From contig NC_134364.1 of assembly GCF_048569485.1 (NCBI RefSeq), positions 128,565,089-128,629,088 of the forward strand: DNA of 64,000 bases, read 5' to 3'. The stretch comes from Anomaloglossus baeobatrachus (lineage: Eukaryota > Chordata > Amphibia > Anura > Aromobatidae). Positions 34,029 to 44,157 of this stretch are shown piece after piece. Below the pieces are notes generated by a model. That model was given only the letters and a program-made list of their open reading frames with translations, ran no database searches and was not told the DNA's origin. Positions within the stretch are counted from its first letter, which is position 1. The number at the start of each line of letters is the position of its first letter. A program made the position numbers and the translations under genes.

Positions 34029-34163
34029 TCACTTCTTCTTTGCTTTGACCTCACTCTTAACCTGCTTGCTGAGCTCGCTGAGCAGCTTCCAAAAGTCAAT
34101 AAACGTCAGCTCACTGTCCTGGTTAATATCCAGAGCCTTCATCTTCTCCTGTAATGAGATGTC
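34029..34163 (-). CDS. S100A13: S100A13-like protein, last coding exon
   Basis: Second coding exon (44 codons plus stop), joined in phase 0 to 37,298-37,447. It encodes the C-terminal EF-hand and tail: the helix LQEKMKALD, a calcium loop D-I-N-Q-D-S-E-L-T-F-I-D, the helix FWKLLSELSKQV and a basic tail KSEVKAKKK. The acceptor is CTAAG at 34,164-34,168. Human S100A13 has the near-identical EKMKSLDVNQDSEL at this place and also ends in a Lys/Arg-rich tail, which supports the assignment. Oddity: loop position 12 is Asp, where the human protein has Glu. S100A13 binds Ca2+ and Cu2+ and takes part in nonclassical export of FGF1 and IL1-alpha in mammals; that role is by family knowledge only. Confidence 0.85.
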   Translation of the reverse strand, partial: DISLQEKMKALDINQDSELTFIDFWKLLSELSKQVKSEVKAKKK

Positions 34164-34379
34164 CTTAGAAAATGGAAAATTTTATGTCAAATCTTGGTCA
34201 AGGAATCTCCATCCGCAATGGCATCTGATGCAGAGGAAGCAGCCGAATATCAAAAACATTAGATTGCAAAAGTACGATCCCATGGTTTTGGCTATCAACC
34301 ACCAGAGGTATCAGGATTCCCATCCTCTATTGCTCTCTTCATATTAACAAGTACAAGGTGGCCATAAAATACCCTAAAA

Positions 34380-34564
34380 CAGTGTTTCTCAACTCCAGTC
34401 CTCAAGACCCACCAACAGATCATGTTTTCAGGTTTTCCTCAATCAGGCTTTCAGGAATTCCTTAATGTTGCACAGGTGATGGAATTATCCCCTGTCTAAT
34501 ATTGAGGAAAACCTGAAAACATGATCTGTTGGTGGGTCTTGAGGACTGGAGTTGAGAAACACTG
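34380..34564. mobile_element. hAT-like MITE with 64-bp terminal inverted repeats
   Basis: Starts CAGTGTTTCTCAACTCCAG and ends with its reverse complement. The arms match perfectly for 64 bp. An 8-bp duplication CCCTAAAA flanks it (34,372-34,379 and 34,565-34,572). The 8-bp duplication and CAGTGTTTCTCAA end are typical of hAT elements. No coding capacity. Confidence 0.85.
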
Positions 34565-34903
34565 CCCTAAAACAAAGCCAAAAGAAAAAACCAGCTCACC
34601 TGCAGGACGTGCACGGATCAGAAAAAACCCAACAGGGAACAAACAAAAAGGGAAAGGATTCAGCACTGAAAATTAACTCAATGCATATTAAAAATACAAA
34701 CTGTGAACATGGAGGAGACGAAAAACACAACTGGATCTGGTTTACATGTTTCAAGGAACAACCTCTTAATCATTTTGTTTATAAAATCACCTCAGGTGTT
34801 TGGAGCGGTGTGCAGACTGACCCCGTGGACAGAATTGGCTGAAAATTGCTATGTATATGCTATTCAAGGCATGGGGAAACGGAAGGCATCGTAAAAAATT
34901 TTA

Positions 34904-37219
34904 TACCAAAACTCCCCACAAGGTGAAAAGGTGGCGCTGTATGTGACGCCCTGGCCGAGCCAGGTAGTCACAAATAGGGCCCCGCATTACACCCTTCCCT
35001 CACAGGTAACACACAGCCAACCTTAAAACCCTAGTCACCCCCTCAGGGCTTGATAGACACACCAGGGGGCGGAACCAGGCGGTTGGAAGACGCCCACCGA
35101 GGAGTTATAGACAGCCCGGGGTGGGGAAAAGTCAGATCAGTTTCAGAGTTCAGAGAGAGTGGAGGTCAGGCCTGTGTCTGGGCCTGAGGAAAACTGACAG
35201 GTACCAGGGTAGGAGCCCTGGTGCCTTTGGCTAGGAGGCAGACGGCAGTCTCCGTCTGCAGGAGCCGGGAAGACGGATCAGTGGAACCGAGGTGGACCGG
35301 GACGGGGTAGTGGCCCGCCGGTACCGACCCGGGGAACCGATTCGGAAACCGGCGCACACAGGGGGTACTCAGACCCTGAAGCTAGGTCCAGAAGCGACTG
35401 GGACTCGTTAATTAACTGATTGCGGCCAGGACTAGAGGTCCTGTCCCACCCAAAGTCCCAACTGAAGGCAACAGCCCACCGAGGGGGATAATAGGCCACC
35501 GCCAAGGCTCAGAGATCCTTAGGCGACACTTAGCCGGGAGCAGACTTCTGAAGTTGCAAGCGCAGGTAGTCCACGATTCCAAAACAGGTGCAGGAGAAAG
35601 ACAGAGACCACCAGCCGGGTGGGGGAACCCGAACACAGCCAGCTGCGGGCACCGACCACCATCACTTTGGTTTACCAGAGACTCGTGTGTGTTTCTAATA
35701 GTGAGTACATCAGCACCCTGCGGTAGACCATCTCCCTGCACCACCAGTCCCCAACGGGTCCCGGGGCCACCATCCCTGCCCACGGAGGGTTAACAACTTG
35801 CTGCGCAACATCTCCCCCGGGTGCCCCATAATTGCAGCGGTGGTGTCCAATATCACCACATACCGTGGGTGACGTCATGAACTCCGTACGGCTCAGCCCA
35901 TACATATACGTCCTACACCCACCATCCCATCACTCCCCTTTTCATTTGAAGTGACCACGAGACCTCCGGGTCCGGAGACCCTCGAGCCACCCACAGAAGG
36001 ACCGGATCCGAGCAGCTCAGCTGCCGAGAGCGGGGCGGTACACTGTACAGTGAGCGCACCTTGCGTCTCTTTGCCGGATGGAGCGCTGTTAGTGCTGTTG
36101 TTTTATGAGAATGCCAGGAATGCCACAGCTGCACTGAGAGCCTTTCGTGGTTTGATAGACCTTCACACACATAGCGGTCCAATGGCTGTCAGTTCGCTGA
36201 GACAGATGATGACACAACAGAGTTACTGAGTGTTCAGCCAGGGTGCGGGCGACAACCGGTAAACAGAGATGTTGTGGAGGACATTGCCACTGCCGTCATG
36301 GAACAGGGCATGACAACCGTGCCGGGAACAGCAGTGCACACAGTGTTTCCAGACAATTGGGGCTCCCGTACAGCACAGTGTGGAAAGTCCTCCGAAAGGT
36401 CTTACGGGTATACCCGTACAAAATCAGCCATCAGCAACAACTTCTTCCTCATGACCCTGATACCCGCAAAACATTTGCATTCATGTTTATGGTGAGAGTA
36501 GAAGTGGATGGCAATTGGCCATGGAATGGTCTGTGGTGCAATGAATGGAGGAACGGTGAACATAAAACTGTCGCATATGGGCTACTGAAAATCCGCATGT
36601 GGTCGAGGGGGGTTCCACTGCATTCACCAAAGGTAACCGTTTGGTGTGGGTTCACCTCATCATTCATCTTCGGACCGTTCTTTTACGAAGAAATGAGGCC
36701 AACTGGGGGTTTACCTGTTCCGTGACAGCAGCAAGATACCAGACAATGCTGGAAACAGTGGTTGCTCCACAACCCCAACAGCGGCAGTGTCTTCAGATGA
36801 CCACCTTCATGCATGATGGAGCACCTCCTCACATCGCAAATCGTGTGAAGAACGATCTGTGTGCACATTTTCCCGATGACAGGATTTTGAGCCGCACCTT
36901 TCCCAACACATGGCCACTGCATTCGCCCGATCTCAATCCTTCTGATTTCTGGTTGTGGGGACACTTGGAAGAGCGTGTTTATCGGGGAAATGTCGACACC
37001 CTGGCTGACCTCAAAGACCGCATCGTTTTGGAAGTGTGCAGCATCCCACAGACATGTTCTGCATAGGATGCACATGATCACCATGCATGATGGCGGCCAT
37101 ATTGAACAGTTATGCTAGTCTGTGGAACAATTGTGACATCTCCAATTATCAGCACACGTTTTTTGGGACGCTCGCTCACTGTACAGCGCCACTTTTTCAC
37201 CTGGTGGGGAGTTTTGGTA
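34904..37219 (+). mobile_element. Mariner-like DNA transposon, broken, with a solo LTR inside
   Basis: The ends TACCAAAACTCCCCACAAGG and its reverse at 37,180-37,219 are about 35-bp terminal inverted repeats, flanked by TA. Without the LTR it is about 1.2 kb. The plus-strand transposase is frameshifted into pieces between about 36.05 and 37.07 kb: a helix-turn-helix region (SRQLGLPYSTVWKVLR), a middle part (VPLHSPKVTVWCGF) and a C-terminal SPDLNPSDFWLWGHL motif near 36,928-36,970 of the IS630-Tc1-mariner superfamily. It is not functional as read: several frameshifts split it. Confidence 0.75.
34942..36042 (+). repeat. Solo LTR (type B) inside the mariner-like element
   Basis: TGTGACGCCCTGG...GGGGCGGTACA, about 1.10 kb. 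CTGTA flanks it on both sides (34,937-34,941 and 36,043-36,047). It contains GTGAGTAC near 35,700. It sits between the left terminal repeat and the transposase remains. Confidence 0.85.
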
Positions 37220-37297
37220 TAAAGCAATTTTAGGTTATTTTATGGCCGCCTTGCATTTCACCGATTTGCTGGACATTACATTTAGGCTCAGACTTAC

Positions 37298-37447
37298 CTT
37301 CGTCAGGTGCGGCAGCTCCTCATGACAAAGTTTGATGAATTTATTGATACTCAGAGTTTTTGTCTTGCCCTCCTCTCTGGCGTGGTCAAAAAACCAATTC
37401 AATACGGTCACAATGGCACGTTCCAGTTCCGTCTGTGAAGGTGGCAT
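37298..37447 (-). CDS. S100A13: S100A13-like protein, first coding exon
   Basis: Fifty codons from ATG (37,445-37,447) to a phase-0 donor. It encodes the N-terminal half of an S100 protein: helix TELERAIVTVLNWFF, the pseudo-EF-hand stretch AREEGKTKTLSINKF and EELPHLTK. Human S100A13 reads TELEESIETVVTTFF, ARQEGRKDSLSVNEF and QLPHLLK at the same places. The exon begins after a good acceptor (polypyrimidine then CCACAG) at about 37,454, six bases before the ATG, so a noncoding 5' exon lies further upstream (higher coordinate) as in most S100 genes; I could not find it. Total protein 94 residues, against about 98 in human. Confidence 0.85.
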
Positions 37448-37453
37448 CTTATG

Positions 37454-37612
37454 CTGTGGAGAACAGTGATATTAAAACACCTGGCACCAAAACCTGGCAT
37501 CATAAATGAAGGAGCACATGAAATAATAGCAAGACAAGGGAATAGTAGGAAGGGGAAACAGATAGCAGAAAAGGATGAAGAGAGGAGTGCAGCAGAGAGC
37601 ACAGGCGGACAG
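37454..37612. other. Short intron sequence upstream of the S100A13-like coding exon
   Basis: Contains the acceptor and polypyrimidine tract of the first coding exon, then sequence with no other feature before the Harbinger-like element. Confidence 0.5.
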
Positions 37613-37615
37613 TAA

Positions 37616-38179
37616 GGGCGGCTTTGCACGTTGCAACATCGCACGTGCAATGTCGGTGGGGTCAAATCGAAAGTGACGCACATCCGGCATCACTTTCGAC
37701 ATCGTTGTGTGTAAATCCTAGATGATACAATTAACGAGCGCAAAAGCGTCGTTATCGTATCATCGGTGCAGGCTCCGACTTTTTCATAATTACGCTGCCG
37801 CGACAGGTACGATGCTGTTCCTCGTTCCTGCGGCAGCACACATCGCTGTGTATGAATCCGCAGGAGCGAGGAACATCTCCTTACCTGCCGCCGGCGGCTA
37901 TACGGAAGGAAGGAGGTGGGCGGGATGTTTACATCCTGGTCATCTCCGCCCCTCCACCGCTATTGGCCGCCTGACGCCGCACGACCCGCCACCTTAGGAA
38001 GGAGGCGGGTTGCCGGCAAGAGCGACGGTCGCAGGGCAGGTAAGTGCGTGTGAAGCTGCCGTAGCGATAATTTTCGCTACGCCAGCTATCACAAGATATC
38101 GTACCTGCAACGGGGGCGGAGACTATCGCGTGCGACATCGCAGCATCGGCTTGCGATGTCGCAACGTGCAAAGCCCGCC
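37616..38179. mobile_element. Nonautonomous PIF/Harbinger-like element, copy 2 (complete)
   Basis: Terminal repeats GGGCGGCTTTGCACGTTGC and the reverse of GGCGGGCTTTGCACGTTGC are flanked by TAA (37,613-37,615 and 38,180-38,182). The interior has the hairpin CCTCGTTCCTGCGG...CCGCAGGAGCGAGG and palindrome GTAGCGATAATTTTCGCTACG. About 564 bp, no coding capacity. Confidence 0.72.
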
Positions 38180-38182
38180 TAA

Positions 38183-39908
38183 AGGGTGCTTTACACACTG
38201 CAACACCGCTAACGATATATCGTTGGGGTCACGGTGTTAGTGATGCACATCCGGTGTCGTTAGTGACATCCCAGCGTGTGACACCTAGGAGCGACCTTAA
38301 ACGATCGCAAAAGAGTTAAAAATCGTTGGTCTGTACTGTACCGCCCCGCACTCGGCTGCAGCCGAGCCGCTCGGGTCCGGGCTCGTTTGGTGGGTGGCTT
38401 GAGTGCCTCCGGACCCGGGGGTAACGTTGCTCTGCAAGGGGATGCTGGCGATCTCGATGGGGGTGGTTAGGTAGACACCACCCACGGGACGTGGTGAAGG
38501 TGTAGACACCACCACTGTAGTTACAGGGGCAGCCGGGGGAGATGGTCGTGTAGCAAGATGTTAACCCCTCCGTGGGCAGGGATGGTGGCCCCGGGACCCG
38601 CTTGGGGAGAGTAGTGGCTGGGCGGTGCAGGGCGGCGCGCGGCCGGATGGCACTGTTGTACTCACGATTACTTACACACACAAGTCTCTGATGAGCAAAG
38701 TTGATGGTGGTCGGTGCCCACAGCCGGCTGTGTCTTGTCCCCCACCCGGGTTGGTGGTCCTGGCCTTCTACCTGCACCTTGTTATGTTAGTGTAGACTGC
38801 CTGTGCCTTAGCAGCGGGAGTCCGCTCCCCGGCTGTGTATGTACCGGTGGAGTCCGTTTGCCCGCAGGCGCTGGCCCGTGGGATCTCTCTGCCTGTGCGG
38901 TGGCTTTCTATCTCCCTCGGTGGGCTGTTGCCTTCTTTCAGGTCTTGGGATGGGAAAGGACCTAAGGTCTAGACCTTAATCAGTGAATTCGACGTGGTCC
39001 AGTGGCTTCTGGGCCTCGTTCTGGGTCTGAGTACCCCCCTTGTGCTCCGGTTTCCAGTCGGATCCCTGGTTCAGTACCGGCGGGCCACTACCCTGTCCCG
39101 GTCCCTTACGGTTCCACCTGGTCGTCTTCCCGGCTCCTGCAGGCCAGGCCACCGCCTGCCTCCTAGCCAAGGTACCAGGGCTACGACCCTGGCACCTGTC
39201 AGTTTCCGCTGCAGACCTGTCACCACAGGCCTGCTGCGCACTCCTCTCAACTCCGCTGTCAACTCAACTGACTGACTACTGAACCCAACTCAACTACTTT
39301 CTCCTGCCTCAGGCCCTCTAAACTCCTCGGTGGGCATGGCCAACCGCCTGGCTCCGCCCCCTGGCGTGACCATCAAGCTCTGAGGGAGGTGACTAGGTTT
39401 TTCATGTGGATGGCTGCTGTTACCTTTTTAGGGGGACGGGTGTTATGCAAGGGCCTACCTGTGACTAACTGGCTAGTCCAGGGCGTCACAGTAACACGTC
39501 GTTCATTTACCAAAAATCGTTGTCTCGTCAGTAGCGAGGTTGTTCGTCGTTCCTGCGGCACCACACATCGCTATGTGTGACACCGCAGGAACGACGAACA
39601 TCTCATTACCTGCCGTCCACCGGCAATGAGGAAGGAAGGAGGTGGGCGGCATGTTCAGGCCGCTCATCTCCTCCTCCCCTCCTCTGCTATTGGGCGGCCG
39701 CTTAGTGACGCCGCAGTGATGTTGCTATGACGCCGAACGCACCTACCCCATGAAGGAGGGATTGTTCGGCGGTCACAGCAACATCACTGTAAAGGTATGT
39801 GCGTGTGACGCTGCCGTAGCGATAATGTTTGCTACGGCAGCGATCACCAAATGTCGCACGAACGACGGGGGTGGGTGCTATCGCGCACGACATCGTGTTA
39901 AGCACCCT
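38183..39908. mobile_element. Nonautonomous PIF/Harbinger-like element, copy 3, split by an LTR
   Basis: Ends AGGGTGCTTTACAC and GTGTTAAGCACCCT, flanked by TAA (38,180-38,182, shared with the neighbouring element, and 39,909-39,911). The interior matches copy 2, with the hairpin GTTCCTGCGGCACC...CCGCAGGAAC. A type B LTR (38,337-39,490) is inserted. Without it the element is about 570 bp. Confidence 0.72.
38337..39490 (-). repeat. Solo LTR (type B) inside the Harbinger-like element
   Basis: TGTACCGCCCCGC...GGGCGTCACA, about 1.15 kb. The flanks GTAC and GTAA differ at one base, compatible with an aged duplication. It interrupts the Harbinger-like element, so it is the younger of the two. Confidence 0.78.
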
Positions 39909-39911
39909 TAA

Positions 39912-40433
39912 GACAGAAGCTCACACCCGGGCTTGTTCTGCACTGACTGCTCACTCACATAGATGTAGCTGTATTTCAGCCCCACCACGCCCTTAAATCC
40001 TGGCACCAGAACAGTCCCCCAGTAAGGAGTGACCCTCGCCACCCATCTCAGACAGCCAACACCTTTACTAACTCTTCTCTACTCTAACTAGGGAGGATGG
40101 CACACATGAGTCACCTTCCAATATGGCATCATTCATGCCATGTGGTGTAGACCGTGCACCCCACCACCATCTGAGCCAATCAGATCCCTGTACAAGATCT
40201 TGTACACAGCAGATCCCTATTTGGTGTCATAGTAAATGCCTGGCATATAATACAGACCGTCACTGGATAATTCTGAAGATCATGTAAGGAATGTGTAGAA
40301 CATGGGAGAGTCACCATCAACCGGTCTAATCGAAGACCTGTCCCATCATTTGATGTGTTTTACATGTGAACTTTGATATTGTGGACGCTCCTATATACCT
40401 CATATGTCCTGATCCTGAGAATGAGGGTACGGA
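39912..40433. other. Gene-free stretch
   Basis: Nothing recognised: no ORF, RNA gene or clear repeat. The upstream noncoding exon of the S100A13-like gene could lie here or beyond, but I see no decisive donor. Confidence 0.4.
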
Positions 40434-40605
40434 CTTGCCTATGACTCAAGCGAGTCTCGCATCGGTATCACCCGGCACGGCCACGCACTCTCCTGACAGG
40501 AGGGCCTCAACTGCATAGAAATACATGCAGCCGACCGCTCCTGTCCGGAGAGTGTGCGCCGTGCCGGGTGCTATCGATGCGAGACTCGCATAAGTCATAG
40601 GCAAG
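40434..40605. mobile_element. Foldback MITE, 172 bp
   Basis: The left arm CTTGCCTATGACT...AGCGAGTCTCGCATCG... pairs with the right arm over roughly 65 bp with a few mismatches (right end AGTCATAGGCAAG). The arms enclose a short loop. No coding capacity. Family not assigned. Confidence 0.7.
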
Positions 40606-40980
40606 TGGAACCGTACCATGAGTGATACAGTCCTCATACAGGGCACATGATGTTTTTTGCACAGACCAGGATGTGTCCAGTATCACTCGATGGCCTGGAG
40701 CCAGTGTCATTCCTCTACATATGTAGGTGACCAATGGAAACTTCTCTTCTGTAAAACCTCATTCAGACGTATGGATTTCATGTACAGTACATGTACTATT
40801 CATGTTTTTCACTGATTGTACATGCACCAATTATAATCTTTGGTGCTGATCATTTATTTGATACGAGTGTGTACCCGTGACTGAATAACTCAAGTTCTTC
40901 AATACCTATGGATAAACCACGTGTAGGTCGGGTCTTATTAGTACTTTACTTGCTCAATGGCATCTGAATGATTTTGGGAG
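40606..40980. other. Gene-free stretch
   Basis: No gene recognised. About 40,757-40,870 contains CCTCATTCAGACG followed by short palindromes (CATGTACAGTACATGTAC), which may be the remains of another small DNA repeat. Confidence 0.35.
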
Positions 40981-40995
40981 AAGAAATGGTAGACG

Positions 40996-42105
40996 GGCCT
41001 CTCCTTGACAGATACGCAAAGGAACAAAATTTTGACGCTTGCCCATAAGACCTCAATAAGCTCCAGACTTCAGGAATCCAATTACAAACTCTTGTCGAGG
41101 TGGTATAGGGTCCCAACCAGGGTACACAAGATGTTTCCTGGTGTAGACCCTCGCTGTTGGAGATGTGGGACGGCTGAGGGGGACTTTGTGCACATATTCT
41201 GGTCGTGTCCGGCCCTCCGAGGGTTCTGGAGCGGAGTGGGGGAGGTGATCAAACACGTGACTGGAACAACGCAGACCCTGGGTCCGGAGTTGTTCCTTCT
41301 TCAACTGACTGAGATGTCCGTCTCTGCGTACAAACAGTCGCTTCTGCACTTTCTAGTGATGGCGGCCAGGTCATGCATCCCCTTGAAGTGGAAGTCGGAC
41401 GCCCCCCCTACTCTGTCCCTTTGGGCCTCCAGGGTCAGGGAGCTTCTACAGATGGAGGACTTGACCTCCTCCCTGCATGATCGGTATGAGCGCTTCCGCG
41501 GGATCTGGCTTCCCTGGTTGCAATTTAAGTTTTCTAGTGAATACGACCTCCTGCTGTGTGATGCGTAGGATGAGCGTACCCCCTCTGTCGCTGGCCCTTC
41601 CCCCTGGCAAACCCACCCCCTCAAATTAAAAGGGGGGTTGGGTTTTTTTTTTTTCTCTCTCCCCTCCCCTCCCCATACTCTCTCCCCTCCTTCTCCCCTT
41701 CTCTCACCTTATCCCCCTTTTTCCTTTTCCTTTTCCTCTCTCTTCCTCCTTTCCCACCTTCCTTCCGCTCTGCCTTATCCCCTTCCCTTTCCACTCTTCC
41801 TCTATATTCCCCCCTTTTCTTTTTTCTCAGCTGGTGCGAAACCTTCACTGCTCAGAGTTGTCTGAGTCATCTTTAGGCACTCTTGCCTCCTTTTCTGTAC
41901 TTCTCTTCTTGTCTTTGATAAAAATTGAAAAAGAACGGACCCGTTAGTCAATTTGTGGGGTTGGCACAGTTGTAAGTGATTTTGTATTGAGATGTATTAT
42001 CCCAAACTCTGTTGAACTGATTTTGTCTGTTATGTCAACTGACTGCTTTATGGTTTGCAAGAGTCTGTTGTATAAATAAAGAATTTAAAAAAAAAAAAAA
42101 AAAAA
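40996..42105 (+). mobile_element. 5'-truncated L1-clade LINE with poly-A tail
   Basis: Carries the end of ORF2 (41,005-41,568, about 187 codons in frame): a C-terminal zinc-finger-like CWRCGTAEGDFVHIFWSC (CX2CX8HX4C) followed by conserved WPHF-type sequence and WLPWL. A 3' UTR follows with a long pyrimidine-rich tract (41,642-41,830), AATAAA near 42,076 and an A-run at 42,087-42,107. A 15-bp duplication AAGAAATGGTAGACG (40,981-40,995 and 42,106-42,120) flanks it, the mark of target-primed insertion. Confidence 0.85.
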
Positions 42106-42120
42106 AAGAAATGGTAGACG

Positions 42121-42691
42121 TGCATGTTAATGCCGGCTGCCCGGAGGACTCCGGAGCATCTGCACCAGATTGCTAAAAGCCTGAAGAGATGACTATTGTA
42201 TTTGTTTGTTTTTTTGGGGTTTTTTTTTGTATTTTTTTAAGGCATTTGCTGATTTTTGTGAACTCTCAAATAACCCCTTTAAGTTAAGAATATTAGCACA
42301 ACCCCATAAATAAAGCATGATATTCATTCCCTCCCGTGGTAGCTACATTCTGCTATATGAAATCTAAAAAAATCGGCACCCCTCCAGATCACAGCAAGAA
42401 CTTATTATTTATATCATGGCTGTAATATTTTATAGACTTGTGTATCAGATGCAACTTCTATTAATATTTGGCCACTAGGTGGCGCTGTCCTGAAGCTTGC
42501 ACTTCACACCCATCAAACAATACACGCAAAATCCAGTAATGATTCTTGTTCATATATCTGGATAGAGTAAATGTTAGATCGCCCAACACAACAGTAATAC
42601 ACAAGACACAACCCAGCATACTGATTACCCCCATCATCTGCGGAGGGGCGATGTGGGATATACTGTATGTAATGACCTAACATTGTATATA
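42121..42691. other. Gene-free stretch with a CTCF-like motif
   Basis: No gene or repeat assigned. CCACTAGGTGGCGCTG at 42,472-42,487 is a good match to the vertebrate CTCF core motif. Confidence 0.4.
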
Positions 42692-44157
42692 CACCATGTT
42701 CCAAATTATTATGCAAATTATATTTTTCTCTCATTTTCCTAAATGCTGGGTGCAAATGACCATCAGTCTAATAGAAGTCATCACCCATTAGAGGATACAT
42801 GGAATTTTATTGAAGAAACCTCCCAATGATAACAGTATAATCTTCCTGTTCCAAATTATTAGGCACCGTAGAGTTTCTAAATATTTTATGTTTTAAAGAA
42901 CTGAAAATGCTGATTTGTGGAATTTGCGCATTAGGAGGTCACATTCACTGAAATAAAAAGCTATTTAAATCCAAAACATCCTATCAGGCCAAGTTACATG
43001 TAACATAGGAACCCTTCTTTGCTGTCACCTTCACAATTCTTGCATCCATTGAACTTGTGAGTTTTTGGGGAGTTTCTGTTTGAATTTCTTGGCATGATGT
43101 CAGAATCGCCTCCCAGAGCTGCTGTTCTGATGTGATTGGCCTCCCACCCTCGTAGATCTTTTGCTTGATGATACTCCAAAGGTTCTCTATAGGGTTGAGG
43201 TCAGGGGAAGATGGTGACCACACCATGAGTTTATCTCCTTTTATGCCCATAGCAGACAATGACACAGAGGTATTATTTGCAGCATGAGATGGTGCACTGT
43301 CATGCATGAAGATGATTTTGCTCCTGAAGGCACATTTCTGCTTTTTGTACTATGGAAAAAAAATATCAGTCGGAAACTCTCTATACTTTGCAAAAGTCAT
43401 TTTCACACCTTCAGGAACCCTAAAGGGCCCAACCAGATGTCTTTCCATGACTCCTCCACCTCCTTGCTGACGTCGCAGCCTTGTTGGGACATGGTGGCCG
43501 TCCACCAACCATCCACTACTCCATCCATCTGGACCATCAAGGGTTGTTCGACACTCATCAGTAAACAAGACTGTTTGAAAATTAGTCTTCATGTGTGTAT
43601 GGTCCCACTGCAACGGTTTCTGCTTGTGAGCACTGGTTAGGGGTGGCCGAATAGTAGGTTTATGCACCACATTAAGACTTTGAAGGATCCTACACCTTGA
43701 GGTTCGAGGGACTCCAGAGGCTCAGCAGCTTCAAATATCTGTTTGCGGTTTGTAATGGCTTTTTAGCAGCTGCTCTCTTAATCCGATGGACTTGCCTGGC
43801 AGAAACCTTCCTCATTCTGCCTTTATCAGCACGAACACGAATGTGCTCAGAATCAGCCACAAATCTCTTCACAGTACCATGATCACACTTAAGTTTTTGT
43901 GAAATATCTAATGTTTTCATCCCTTGTCCAAGGCATTGCACTATTTGATACTTTTTGGTAGCAGAGAGATACTTTTTCTTTCCCATGTTACTTGAAAACT
44001 GTGGCTGCTTAATATTGTGGAGCATCCAGTTTTCCTTTTATCGGGCCTCACCTGGAAACTAATATCACAGGTATCTGAGATTGATTTCAGTGATCCAAAG
44101 AACCCTGAGACACAAGACCATCAATGAGCTTCATTGAAAAGATGCAGTGCAGTAATA
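42692..44157 (-). mobile_element. Tc1-like DNA transposon, truncated, broken transposase
   Basis: The left end CACCATGTTCCAAATTATTATG follows TA, with a second ACACCATG-like CTGTTCCAAATTATTAGGCAC near 42,845 (inner repeat). The minus-strand transposase pieces read MGKKKYLSATKKYQIVQCLG (near 43,985) through to FTDECRT (first catalytic-type Asp region), HDSAPSHA and SPDLNPIENLWSIIKQKIY (near 43,180-43,230), so the DDE motifs are visible. The pieces lie in different frames. The right end is missing where the next Tc1 inserted. Confidence 0.75.

Larger units (their letters stand above)
34164..37297 (-). other. Intron of the S100A13-like gene, filled with transposons
   Basis: Bounded by donor GTAAGT (37,292-37,297, minus strand) and an acceptor AG at 34,164-34,165. 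Of its 3.1 kb, about 2.5 kb is a hAT-like MITE plus a mariner-like element carrying a solo LTR. About 34,573-34,900 has no recognisable feature. Confidence 0.75.

Noticed and set aside
34029-37447. The S100A13-like exons being a processed retrocopy
   Set aside because: There is an intron with good donor and acceptor sites and an upstream acceptor before the first coding exon, so it is a spliced gene.
41638-41865. Open frames on both strands of the pyrimidine-rich tract
   Set aside because: Low-complexity translation inside an L1 3' UTR.
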